Positions 15,955 through 23,464 of a stretch of 29,582 nucleotides of DNA are shown here, in pieces. Numbering within the stretch: position 1 is the first letter of the stretch; the number at the start of each line of letters is the position of its first letter. The translations under genes and the position numbers were made by a program. The stretch is from positions 113,108 through 142,689 of the forward strand of contig DLLC01000034.1 in the NCBI GenBank assembly GCA_002476625.1, given 5' to 3'. Source of the stretch: Porphyromonadaceae bacterium UBA7572 (lineage in GTDB: Bacteria > Bacteroidota > Bacteroidia > Bacteroidales > Muribaculaceae). A model generated the notes under the pieces. The model was not told the origin of the DNA. It worked only from the letters and a program-made list of their open reading frames with translations, and ran no database searches.

Positions 15955-15986
15955 CAAATTTATTCATTTCATTTTCAAGACCCAAA
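15955..15986 (-). promoter_or_regulatory. Promoter of desulfoferrodoxin
   Basis: On the minus strand: TTTG (15986-15983), a 20-nt spacer, and TAAATTTG (15962-15955), a perfect TAnnTTTG. The predicted leader to the ATG at 15897 is about 53 nt. Confidence 0.65.
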
Positions 15987-16090
15987 TTTTCGCACAAATT
16001 TTCGCATTATTTCACTTTTTTAAGCATTGACGGCGGTGTGCTAAGCGTTACGATGCTATGATAATCATGGAGAAAGTCTTTCTTCCTTTC

Positions 16091-16122
16091 TTTTGATATG
16101 CTTTCGGTTTTCATTACCTTTG
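16091..16122 (+). promoter_or_regulatory. Promoter of the barrel protein, leaderless arrangement
   Basis: TTTTG at 16091-16095, a 19-nt spacer, TACCTTTG at 16115-16122, then only TGAC before the ATG at 16127. With transcription starting about 4 nt after the box, the mRNA would begin at or next to the start codon. Confidence 0.7.
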
Positions 16123-16126
16123 TGAC

Positions 16127-16825
16127 ATGAAACGATTTGTTTGCTCTATAGTTTTGCTTTTGGCGTCGGCGTTGGCTGTTGTGGCGCAGGAGCATGAGTA
16201 TATCCAAGTGGATTGGTATCCGCTTCTCACCGACAGTGTGGGGTGGAACATAACCAGTGGAGGCTTGGCTTTCGGTTTTGTAGATGGTATCTCTCAAGAG
16301 GCCGATGTAAAAATGGAGAGCTCGTTTGAGATTTCGTGGCTAAATGTGATTGGCGCAAAATACAACACGGGCCATGGCCAGCGTATTAGCGTGGGGCTGG
16401 GTATTGACTGGAAAAACTATAAACTGAAATCTACGCAACGTTTCGTTGTGAATGAGGCCGGGGTGAGCGTAAGCACATATCCTGATGCTGCCACTCATCG
16501 CAAGTCGCGCGTGAAGGTGTTTGCGCTTGAGCTGCCGATTCTTTTTCGGCAACGCATTTTCTCCCATTTCGACTTACTGGTGGGTGAAGTGACTAATTTC
16601 AACGTCCATGCCAGTGTGCTCACCACTTATGTGTGTGACAATAAGAAAGTGAGGCAGTGTGTAACAAAAGGCTTGCACCGGTCACCAGTCACCTTCGATT
16701 TGATAGCAGGGGTGAATTATCGGAAGATTGGGGCTTATGTGAGATACAGCCCATGCAGAGTGTTCAAAAAGGGGTATGGCCCCATGCTGCAAACGCTGTC
16801 TGTAGGGGTGGCTTTAGGATTGTAA
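16127..16825 (+). CDS. Putative outer-membrane beta-barrel protein
   Basis: A 232-aa exported protein with the signal peptide MKRFVCSIVLLLASALAVVA, then QEHEY. The mature part alternates short amphipathic strands and turns (GGLAFGFVDGI, ISVGLGIDWKNYKL, VFALELPILFRQRI, FDLIAGVNYRKIGAYVRYS) and ends on a strand finishing SVGVALGL, the pattern of small Bacteroidetes outer-membrane barrels. I recognise no specific family. It has its own promoter and no operon partner: desulfoferrodoxin is divergent and the next gene has its own promoter. Its cellular role is unknown. Confidence 0.65.
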   Translation: MKRFVCSIVLLLASALAVVAQEHEYIQVDWYPLLTDSVGWNITSGGLAFGFVDGISQEADVKMESSFEISWLNVIGAKYNTGHGQRISVGLGIDWKNYKLKSTQRFVVNEAGVSVSTYPDAATHRKSRVKVFALELPILFRQRIFSHFDLLVGEVTNFNVHASVLTTYVCDNKKVRQCVTKGLHRSPVTFDLIAGVNYRKIGAYVRYSPCRVFKKGYGPMLQTLSVGVALGL

Positions 16826-16841
16826 GATTATAGACTTTTCA

Positions 16842-16873
16842 TTTGCTAATTCGCTCTAATTCCCTTAACTTCG
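16842..16873 (+). promoter_or_regulatory. Promoter of the redoxin-like lipoprotein
   Basis: TTTG at 16842-16845, a 20-nt spacer, TAACTTCG at 16866-16873 (one mismatch to TAnnTTTG). The leader to the ATG at 16908 is about 30 nt. Confidence 0.6.
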
Positions 16874-16907
16874 CATATTATTTAACAGAACAATCAAAAA
16901 TTATATA

Positions 16908-18008
16908 ATGAAGAACTTATTATTCCTTTCTTTGGCCATGGTGGCTTTGCTTTGTGCATGCGATGGTGGCAACAAATTTAAAGTGTCTGGTGAGGTGGAA
17001 GGTGCGTCCGACACCACTAACCTTTACCTTGAAGTGGCAAACAATGGCAATTGGTACATACTTGACTCCACCACCACCAGTGGCAATGGCTCATACAGTA
17101 TTTCATATGAAGCTCCTGAATATCCCAACATATATCGCTTGCGCTGTGCCGACAAGTCGGTCTATTTCACCATCGACAGCATTGAGAGCATCACCATCGA
17201 CAGTAAGCTGAAGACCTTTGATGTGGATTTCAATATCGACGGCACAGAGCACGCCCGTCAAATCAACAAGATAGAGAAAGATGCCATTTCCTATGCAAAG
17301 GAGGGCACTCCTGCTGCAAAGATTGAGGCTTGGAAAAAGCAGCTCACTAAGCAGATTCTTGCAGATGAATATGGATCTGGTATTGTGGCTTACTTTATTA
17401 TCAACAAGTATATCAATGGTCATCCTCTATTTGACCCGATGAACGACCACGATATGAAAATTATCGGTGCTGTGGCCAATGCCTTTAATTCCTACCGTAA
17501 GGATGACCCTCGCACTCAATATTTGGTGAATATGACACTTGAAGCCCAAAAGCGCCGTCGTGCGGCTGCTGGCATAGCTGGAGGCTCTCGGGTAGAAGCT
17601 CAGGTGGTGAGCCTCTTCGATATCACCTTGCAAGACTCTAAGGGTGTTCAGCATTCGCTCGCGGCTGAAGCCAAGAAAGGACGTGTGATTCTGCTTAACT
17701 TCACTATGTATGACCAGTCGTTTTCGCCAGCCTTCAACAAAGTACTCAACGACCTATATACTCAATACAAAGGACGCGTCACCATATTTCAGGTGGGCTT
17801 AGACCAAAGCCTTGGTGAATGGCGCGATGCGGCTAAAAATATACCTTGGATTGCTGTCTACGACCCTGCTGGTGAAGCCTCAAAGAGTGTTCAGCAATAT
17901 CAAGTTTCGAGCATTCCCACCACATTTGTTATTGACAAAAATGGTGAGATACAGGAGCGTGTTGACGATCCTCTTAAATTGAAGAGCGTGATACAAAAAT
18001 ACTTGTAA
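16908..18008 (+). CDS. Redoxin-like lipoprotein (DUF4369 type) lacking CxxC
   Basis: A 366-aa predicted lipoprotein: signal peptide MKNLLFLSLAMVALLCA with lipidated Cys18. An N-terminal beta-rich DUF4369-like domain follows (about 24-110, FKVSGEVEGASDTTNLYLEV), then a helical middle (about 115-215) and a C-terminal AhpC/TlpA-type thioredoxin fold (about 220-366). In the fold, VILLNFTMYDQSFSPAFNKV replaces the usual strand plus WCGPC, so both redox cysteines are missing, while the cis-proline loop SIPTTFVIDKNGE is intact. Related Bacteroidetes proteins are thiol oxidoreductases; this one is more likely a structural or binding version. The GYF_2 gene follows 25 nt later and may be cotranscribed. 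Confidence 0.8.
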   Translation: MKNLLFLSLAMVALLCACDGGNKFKVSGEVEGASDTTNLYLEVANNGNWYILDSTTTSGNGSYSISYEAPEYPNIYRLRCADKSVYFTIDSIESITIDSKLKTFDVDFNIDGTEHARQINKIEKDAISYAKEGTPAAKIEAWKKQLTKQILADEYGSGIVAYFIINKYINGHPLFDPMNDHDMKIIGAVANAFNSYRKDDPRTQYLVNMTLEAQKRRRAAAGIAGGSRVEAQVVSLFDITLQDSKGVQHSLAAEAKKGRVILLNFTMYDQSFSPAFNKVLNDLYTQYKGRVTIFQVGLDQSLGEWRDAAKNIPWIAVYDPAGEASKSVQQYQVSSIPTTFVIDKNGEIQERVDDPLKLKSVIQKYL

Positions 18009-18033
18009 ACACATAAATTTTAGCAGTAGCGAT

Positions 18034-18873
18034 ATGGCAGATGTCAGACAGTATTATTTCTTAGACCAAAGTAATCAGCAGCAAGGACCGTTCTCTGTTG
18101 AACAGTTGGCTGATAAGCAGATTGCACCCAGCACTCTCGTGTGGGCGGAAGGTTTGGATGAATGGCTTCCCGCTTGTCAAATTCCAGAGCTTAGCTCGCT
18201 GTTTGCAGGTAGGACCATGCCTCCGCAATTTCAGCAGGAGCCTCCAGTTTTTGATAACAACGCAAGCAATGGTGTGCCCCCTCAGTTTCCTTCTTCACCA
18301 ACGCAATCACCATCACCTTATCCCCAAAAGAAGAACAATATGGGGGTGATTGTCGTAGTAGCGGTCATAGGATTGTTTGCCTTGGTAGGCTTAGGTCTTG
18401 CCATATATACGGGATTTTTACACAGAACGACAATACACCACTCCATTGCAATGAGCTCTAACGACACAATTGCCACAGTGCCAGCAGACACCGTCGCTTA
18501 TGCAGATAGCGTAGGGAACACTGAAAGCGGTGATGACAAAGTGTCGCATCAAAACAAAGTGTCGCATCAAAATAATGTGCATCGTCTGGTAGGTTATATC
18601 GATAAGTATCCGATAGAAATGATTATCACAAATTTGGATAATGGTGAAATATCCGGTAGATATAACTATACAAGGCATCCAGGTTATGGCAGCATGCATT
18701 TAGAAGGCTACCGTGATGACAACGGACACATATACCTTGCAGAGTTCGCTCCAGCCAATGAAGGAGGATATGTTACTGGTGAGTTTGAGGGAGTGTGGCA
18801 TGACAATTCTATTGGAGGAACGTTTACTCGTAGTAAGGACGGGAAGATAATGAGTTTCTCTGTTACAGAGTAG
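18034..18873 (+). CDS. GYF_2-domain membrane protein
   Basis: A 279-aa protein in four parts: an N-terminal GYF_2 (DUF4339) domain at about 6-55 (YYFLDQSNQQQGPFSVEQLA, LVWAEGLDEWLPA); a Pro/Gln/Ser-rich linker to about 105; one membrane helix at about 106-130 (GVIVVVAVIGLFALVGLGLA); and a C-terminal domain from about 188 of short beta strands (HRLVGYIDKYPIEMIITNL, GRYNYTRHPGYGSMHLEGY). GYF_2 domains bind proline-rich or partner peptides. With the positive-inside rule the GYF_2 part is cytosolic and the C-terminal domain periplasmic. Residues about 169-180 are a perfect six-residue tandem duplication (KVSHQN twice). The stop codon lies 6 nt from the end of the convergent glycosyltransferase gene. 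Function unknown. Confidence 0.75.
   Translation: MADVRQYYFLDQSNQQQGPFSVEQLADKQIAPSTLVWAEGLDEWLPACQIPELSSLFAGRTMPPQFQQEPPVFDNNASNGVPPQFPSSPTQSPSPYPQKKNNMGVIVVVAVIGLFALVGLGLAIYTGFLHRTTIHHSIAMSSNDTIATVPADTVAYADSVGNTESGDDKVSHQNKVSHQNNVHRLVGYIDKYPIEMIITNLDNGEISGRYNYTRHPGYGSMHLEGYRDDNGHIYLAEFAPANEGGYVTGEFEGVWHDNSIGGTFTRSKDGKIMSFSVTE
18538..18573 (+). repeat. 18-bp tandem duplication within the GYF_2 gene
   Basis: AAAGTGTCGCATCAAAAC (18538-18555) is repeated at 18556-18573 with only the last base changed, giving an in-frame KVSHQN-KVSHQN in the linker after the membrane helix. This looks like a recent slippage event. Confidence 0.9.
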
Positions 18874-18879
18874 GTTGCA

Positions 18880-19992
18880 TTATAATGACTGCCAGAAGTT
18901 GAGATAACGATTGGCCACTATGGCTGATGCATTGTGCTTTTCCACAAAGGCACGGCTGTCGGCGCTTAGCTTGGGCAGTATCGACTTGTGCGTGATAATC
19001 CAGCGTAGCTTTTCTTCGATGTCGCCCTCAGGAACAGGGCGTACATTAATGATAGGGTGGTTGGTGCTTTCCCTTATTAATTGATAATATTCAGGCTCTG
19101 CGCCCGACACCGCCACTAAGCCTTGTGCCATGGCGAGCAGGGCATTTGTGGCAGGCGTGTAGGAATAGAGCTGGTCGAGTAGCACATGGCTGTTGTGCAT
19201 TCGACGCACATACTCGTGATAGGGCAAATTTTCCACTCGCTCGATTTCACAAAAGTCGGGCATTTGCTGGTGTACTTTCTTAAGTGCCGCTAAAAGTCTG
19301 TCGGTGCCTTTTAGCACAGTGCGGTCGCGCTGGATTCCTATGAAAAACCTTACTTTTTCAGGCTCACTCTCTATAAAATGAGGCTTGAGTTTATCCACAT
19401 CAATTGGTATGCCGGCGTGAATCACCTTTTTGCCCATTATTGGCTCGTAGGCCGCATAGTATTCCCATAGGCAAGCCACCACACCGTCGATGCGTTGTAG
19501 CACATAGTCGCTGTGCTGCTTCATGAAGTTGGCCTTCCAATTGTCTTGTAGCTGATTTTTGTACTCTTTCGACTCCACAAATGGCGATGGCTTGGCGCCA
19601 ATCATGTAGTCGCTGTATCTGTAAGTGTGTCCATCGTGGCAAGCCTTGTAGTACACATAGTCTGTTCCGAGAGCCGACAGCACAACCTTTCCGTTATGCT
19701 TTTTCAGATAGTCGAATATGCGTCTTACACGCCATGGCTTAAGTTGAAGAAAAATGGGGCTTGCCAGCTCCACAATGTCGAACCCTCGCATCTTGTGCAG
19801 ATTGGCCAATATTTTTGCCACATATTCTATGGCGCCTAATTTGCCAGGCTTGCGATGCAAATCAATATCGCGCCCTGTGTTCATCCACCCAGAGCCGTCA
19901 GAGGCCACCACTGCGTAATGTCCCATTTCGCGGAGCTTAGTGGCCAAACAGTTGTGCATGTTGCTTGCGTCGCCTGCAAATAGAATTTTCAT
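18880..19992 (-). CDS. GT4-like glycosyltransferase
   Basis: A 370-aa group 1 glycosyltransferase (GT-B fold). I take the ATG at 19992, beginning MKILFAGDASNMHNCLATKL, the N-terminal Rossmann strand; a 12-residue upstream extension would run through the promoter box. The N-terminal half includes DIVELASPIFLQLKPWRV and GKVVLSALGTDYVYY. The C-terminal half has KVIHAGIPIDVDKL, a donor-site segment RFFIGIQRDRTVLKGTDRLL, and NALLAMAQGLVAVSGAEPEYY with the conserved glutamate region. Donor and acceptor sugars are not deducible. It is a single gene with a near-leaderless promoter, convergent with the GYF_2 gene and divergent from asd. Confidence 0.8.
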   Translation of the reverse strand: MKILFAGDASNMHNCLATKLREMGHYAVVASDGSGWMNTGRDIDLHRKPGKLGAIEYVAKILANLHKMRGFDIVELASPIFLQLKPWRVRRIFDYLKKHNGKVVLSALGTDYVYYKACHDGHTYRYSDYMIGAKPSPFVESKEYKNQLQDNWKANFMKQHSDYVLQRIDGVVACLWEYYAAYEPIMGKKVIHAGIPIDVDKLKPHFIESEPEKVRFFIGIQRDRTVLKGTDRLLAALKKVHQQMPDFCEIERVENLPYHEYVRRMHNSHVLLDQLYSYTPATNALLAMAQGLVAVSGAEPEYYQLIRESTNHPIINVRPVPEGDIEEKLRWIITHKSILPKLSADSRAFVEKHNASAIVANRYLNFWQSL

Positions 19993-19997
19993 TACAT

Positions 19998-20028
19998 CAA
20001 AGGTAGTTAAATTTTTGGTGCTATGCAA
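19998..20028 (-). promoter_or_regulatory. Promoter of the glycosyltransferase, near-leaderless
   Basis: On the minus strand: TTG (20028-20026), a 20-nt spacer, and TACCTTTG (20005-19998), then 5 nt to the ATG at 19992. It overlaps the upstream in-frame extension, which supports the later start. Confidence 0.7.
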
Positions 20029-20089
20029 TTATAGGGCGTATTACATGTGTATGACTATGTGAATGTGTGAAAAGGGGAGTGCAAGAATG

Positions 20090-20120
20090 TTGCTTTACTC
20101 GAAAAGAAACACTAACTTTG
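20090..20120 (+). promoter_or_regulatory. Promoter of asd
   Basis: TTG at 20090-20092, a 20-nt spacer, perfect -7 box TAACTTTG at 20113-20120. The leader to the ATG at 20158 is about 33 nt and AT-rich. Confidence 0.75.
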
Positions 20121-20157
20121 CCAAGTTTTTATAAATTATAAATAGTATTCAGCAAAA

Positions 20158-21174
20158 ATGAGAGTTGCAATAGTTGGCGCCAGTGGCGCAGTGGGGCAGG
20201 AATTTATGAAGGTGCTCGATGAGCAGAACTTCCCTGTTGATGAACTTGTGCTGTTTGGATCCGAACGTAGCGCAGGCAGAATTTTCACGTTCAGAGGCAA
20301 GGACCATGTGGTGCAGATGCTACAGCATAATGATGATTTTAAGGATATTGACATAGCGTTTGTGTCGGCAGGCGCTGGCACTGCGAAGGAATTTGCACCC
20401 ACTATCACCAAGTATGGCACTATTATGATTGACAATTCCAGCGCTTTTCGCATGGACGATGATGTGCCATTGGTGGTGCCAGAGGTGAATGCCGACGACG
20501 CTCTTTGCACGCCTCGTCATATTATAGCCAATCCAAATTGCACCACTATTCTTATGGTGGTGGCACTCAAGCCTCTCGACAACATTTCCCATATCAAGAA
20601 TGTGCAAGTAGCCACTTACCAGGCTGCCAGCGGAGCAGGTCTGGAGGCTATGGATGAATTAGCTTTGCAGTATTCAGAAATCGCCACCAACAAGGATTCT
20701 GTGACGGTGCGGCATTTTCAGCATCAGTTGGCTTACAATGTGATTCCTCATATTGATATGTTTATGGATAATGGCTACACTCGTGAGGAAACAAAAATGT
20801 ATAACGAAACGCGCAAAATTATGCACTCCGACATTCGTGTGAGTGCCACTTGTGTGCGTGTGCCAGTTATTCGTGCGCACAGCGAGGCTGTATGGATCGA
20901 AACAGAAAGGCCAATATCTCCGAGTGAGGCTCGCCGTGTGCTCATGGGGGCGCCAGGTATTGTGGTTGTGGACAATCCTTCTTGCAATGAGTATCCCATG
21001 CCGCTGTTTGTGAACCGTCAAGATCCCGTGTATGTGGGTCGTATTCGTGAGGATTATAGTAGCGACAATGGTCTTACATTCTGGGTGGTGGGCGACCAAA
21101 TTAAGAAAGGTGCAGCGCTCAATGCTGTTCAAATCGGCCAGTATCTTTATCAGAAAGGCGTGTTCAATAAATAA
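20158..21174 (+). CDS. asd: Aspartate-semialdehyde dehydrogenase
   Basis: NADPH-dependent reduction of aspartyl-4-phosphate to aspartate semialdehyde, the branch point to lysine, diaminopimelate, threonine and methionine. The 338-aa protein has the N-terminal nucleotide-binding loop VGASGAVGQEFM, the active-site cysteine Cys128 in ANPNCTT, the substrate-binding region ATCVRVPVIRAHSEAVW, and the expected length. It is monocistronic: its own promoter lies upstream and a 16-bp bidirectional terminator follows 41 nt after the stop. Confidence 0.95.
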   Translation: MRVAIVGASGAVGQEFMKVLDEQNFPVDELVLFGSERSAGRIFTFRGKDHVVQMLQHNDDFKDIDIAFVSAGAGTAKEFAPTITKYGTIMIDNSSAFRMDDDVPLVVPEVNADDALCTPRHIIANPNCTTILMVVALKPLDNISHIKNVQVATYQAASGAGLEAMDELALQYSEIATNKDSVTVRHFQHQLAYNVIPHIDMFMDNGYTREETKMYNETRKIMHSDIRVSATCVRVPVIRAHSEAVWIETERPISPSEARRVLMGAPGIVVVDNPSCNEYPMPLFVNRQDPVYVGRIREDYSSDNGLTFWVVGDQIKKGAALNAVQIGQYLYQKGVFNK

Positions 21175-21215
21175 CTCCTATCCTCTATAAACTTTCTTTT
21201 TTCGGAAAATTACGA

Positions 21216-21255
21216 AATAAAAGCGGCACCCTTAACAGAGGGTGCCGCTTTTATT
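21216..21255. terminator. Bidirectional terminator between asd and the WG-repeat gene
   Basis: A perfect 16-bp inverted repeat, AATAAAAGCGGCACCC (21216-21231) with GGGTGCCGCTTTTATT (21240-21255), around an 8-nt loop. The A/T flanks provide a U-rich tail on either strand, suiting the convergent genes at 21174 and 21295. Confidence 0.9.
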
Positions 21256-21294
21256 GATAATAAGGCTGCTTAATGTTGTTTTGTTTTGACGCGT

Positions 21295-22560
21295 TTAGAA
21301 TGTAGAGTTGCCGTTATGGTCGATATATCCCCATTTACCGTTTTTTCTTACGGCGGCCACGCCTTCACTGAACCGGTAGCTGCTGCTAATCATATCGCCA
21401 GACACACATGATTGGGTGTAGTCGTATTCACAAGGAATCACCTGTGTGCCATCAGGCTTAATAAATCCGAATTTCTTATTGCTGGAGTTTAATGCCACTC
21501 CTTCATACACTGGGCCTTCCACCTTGAATGGCGGGCGCACCATCATCTTGTCCATCAGCCGATACACGGTCACCGTCTCTGTGCCCACATAGTCTTCCAT
21601 ACCCGACAGTGTGTAGCCTTCGTGGAAGTCTGTGATAAACTTTGGCATTGCTATTTCATCGGTGTAGTAGCGCGAAGGGATGGTTTGTGTGCCAGTGGTG
21701 TCGATAAATCCATATTGCTGCTCATCGGCAGTGACCCATGCCATACCCTCGTGGAAATCGCCCGCTTTCAGCCCCTCTTTGCACGAGAAGAGCAAATCGC
21801 CCTTAGTGTTGATGTAGCTATACACGTAAGGGAATTGCGCATCGGCATCGTTCTCGTTGTAAACAGCCACAGCCGCCTTTCCTTCGCTAAAGGGATTAGC
21901 CGCATCGTATTTGCAAGGCACCACTTCCTGGCCCTGCTTGTTGATGTAGCCATATTTGGCATTGCCTTCCTCGTCTGTTTTCACCACGCATGCCAGCCCG
22001 TCCTTAAACGCGTAGTTGAGCATGCCGGCGTCGGCAATGTAGTATTTTGTGCCATCGAGAGCCTTGTTGCCTTGTTTGTCAATGAACCCGTGATACTCAT
22101 CATTGGATACCCATGCCAGCCCTTCACTGAAGTCGGTGGCCTCATCGTAGATGTAGTCCACTACGAGTTTGCCGTCCTTGTTCATATAGCCCCATTTGAG
22201 CACTCGGTCGTAGCTCTGCTTGGCTCCGGAGGTTTCTTTTGCCACAGCCACCATACCTTCGCTGAAATTGCGCACATAGCCGTTATCGCGGTAAAATCCG
22301 TAATCCTCGCGGTCGATGCACACATCATACTGCTTGGGGATGCTGCATGCTATCACTTCCTTGCCTTTGCTATCGATGTATCCCCATTTGCCGTCTTTCA
22401 TCACAGCAGCCATTCCATCGCTGAAGGTCTGCACCACATCGTATCGCTTTACCGCATCGCAGAAATCAGGTGTCAGCTCCACTTTTTGAGCATTCGCCCC
22501 CATAAAGCTTGCCACGGCCATTGAGATGCACAGGGTGTTAGTGAATTTTTTATTCTTCAT
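21295..22560 (-). CDS. Exported WG-repeat protein
   Basis: A 421-aa protein. I prefer the ATG at 22560, which begins the signal peptide MKNKKFTNTLCISMAVASFM followed by GANAQ; a 13-residue Lys/Thr-rich extension upstream is in frame but unlikely. The mature part is made of about eight WG/YG-type repeats with the pattern WGYID-x-x-G-x-x-VI-P-C-x-Y-D-x-x-x-x-FSEG-x-AAV, for example KWGYIDSKGKEVIAC, KWGYMNKDGKLVVDY, KYGYINKQGQEVVPCKYD, KFGFIKPDGTQVIPC and KWGYIDHNGNSTF. WG repeats form beta-propeller-like or solenoid surfaces with unclear ligands. It is the last gene of the minus-strand series, 72 nt after argB, and ends at the bidirectional terminator. Confidence 0.85.
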   Translation of the reverse strand: MKNKKFTNTLCISMAVASFMGANAQKVELTPDFCDAVKRYDVVQTFSDGMAAVMKDGKWGYIDSKGKEVIACSIPKQYDVCIDREDYGFYRDNGYVRNFSEGMVAVAKETSGAKQSYDRVLKWGYMNKDGKLVVDYIYDEATDFSEGLAWVSNDEYHGFIDKQGNKALDGTKYYIADAGMLNYAFKDGLACVVKTDEEGNAKYGYINKQGQEVVPCKYDAANPFSEGKAAVAVYNENDADAQFPYVYSYINTKGDLLFSCKEGLKAGDFHEGMAWVTADEQQYGFIDTTGTQTIPSRYYTDEIAMPKFITDFHEGYTLSGMEDYVGTETVTVYRLMDKMMVRPPFKVEGPVYEGVALNSSNKKFGFIKPDGTQVIPCEYDYTQSCVSGDMISSSYRFSEGVAAVRKNGKWGYIDHNGNSTF

Positions 22561-22632
22561 TTTAGTAGTTGTCTTCTGTTTCATTTGTTTTGACTTCACA
22601 AAATCAGGTTAGTTTAATTAATGTGGAGCCTA

Positions 22633-23409
22633 TTATTTGATGTGAGTGCCTTCTTTCAGGTCGCCGAGGTTTCCTGCATGGGTGATGACCACTTCTCTCA
22701 CCCCTTTTTGAAGGGTGGAGAACGCATTGTCGAGTTTAGGAATCATACCGTCGGTGATGACGCCTTGCTCCTTAAGAGCTTCGTAGTCCTGGTGATTGAG
22801 CGATGGTATCACGCTGTCGTCGTCGGTGGCATCTCTCAACACTCCTTTTTTCTCGAAGCAGAACACCAGCGTCACATCATAGAACGGCGCAAGTCCTTTT
22901 GCGGTCTCGGCCGCTATAGTGTCGGCGTTGGTGTTAAGGATATGCCCTTTGCCATCATGGGTGAGAGGCGCCAGCACTGGCACCACGTTGCTTTCAATGA
23001 GCGATGACAGGGCTTTCCCGTCCACTTTTTTTACATCACCCACCCACCCGTAGTCCACGGTGGTGACAGGGCGCTTGTCGCTAAGAATCACATTCATGTC
23101 GGCTCCGCACAGTCCGATGGCGTTTGTGCCTTTGCTTTGCAAAAGGCACACCACACGCTTGTTCACCAGCCCGGCGTACACCATCGTTACCACGTCTATC
23201 ATTTTGTCGTCGGTGACGCGCCGGCCATCCACCATGGTGGTGGCAATACCCAAGGCAGAGGCCGTCTTGGTGGCCATAACGCCACCGCCATGCACGAGCA
23301 CTTTCCGCCCTGAGAGCTTTGAAAGGTCGGTGATAAGCTGATTGAGTGCTTCGGGGTTTTCTACAACTTTCCCCCCCACTTTCACTAAAAGTAGTTTTTC
23401 CTTTGCCAT
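22633..23409 (-). CDS. argB: Acetylglutamate kinase ArgB (or succinylglutamate kinase)
   Basis: Phosphorylates N-acylglutamate in arginine biosynthesis. I take the ATG at 23409 (MAKEKLLLVKVGGKVVEN), giving 258 aa, the normal length; an 8-residue upstream extension is possible but not family-like. Motifs: KVGGK near the N-terminus, VHGGGVMATKTASALG for acyl-glutamate binding, VDGRRVTDD, ILNTNADTIAAETAKGL, and ITDGMIPKLDNAFSTLQKGV at the nucleotide site. Bacteroides species run this pathway with N-succinyl intermediates, so the physiological substrate may be N-succinylglutamate. It lies 55 nt after prfB and is probably in the same transcription unit. Confidence 0.93.
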   Translation of the reverse strand: MAKEKLLLVKVGGKVVENPEALNQLITDLSKLSGRKVLVHGGGVMATKTASALGIATTMVDGRRVTDDKMIDVVTMVYAGLVNKRVVCLLQSKGTNAIGLCGADMNVILSDKRPVTTVDYGWVGDVKKVDGKALSSLIESNVVPVLAPLTHDGKGHILNTNADTIAAETAKGLAPFYDVTLVFCFEKKGVLRDATDDDSVIPSLNHQDYEALKEQGVITDGMIPKLDNAFSTLQKGVREVVITHAGNLGDLKEGTHIK

Positions 23410-23464
23410 ATTATTGTTATGTGTAGGTGTCAATATCTGTGCAAGCCTCTATTGCCTGCTGTTA

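Noticed and set aside
21622..22524. A 300-codon plus-strand frame opposite the WG-repeat gene
   Set aside because: The repetitive codon pattern of the WG repeats keeps the antisense frame open; the product is hydrophobic low-complexity sequence with no family.
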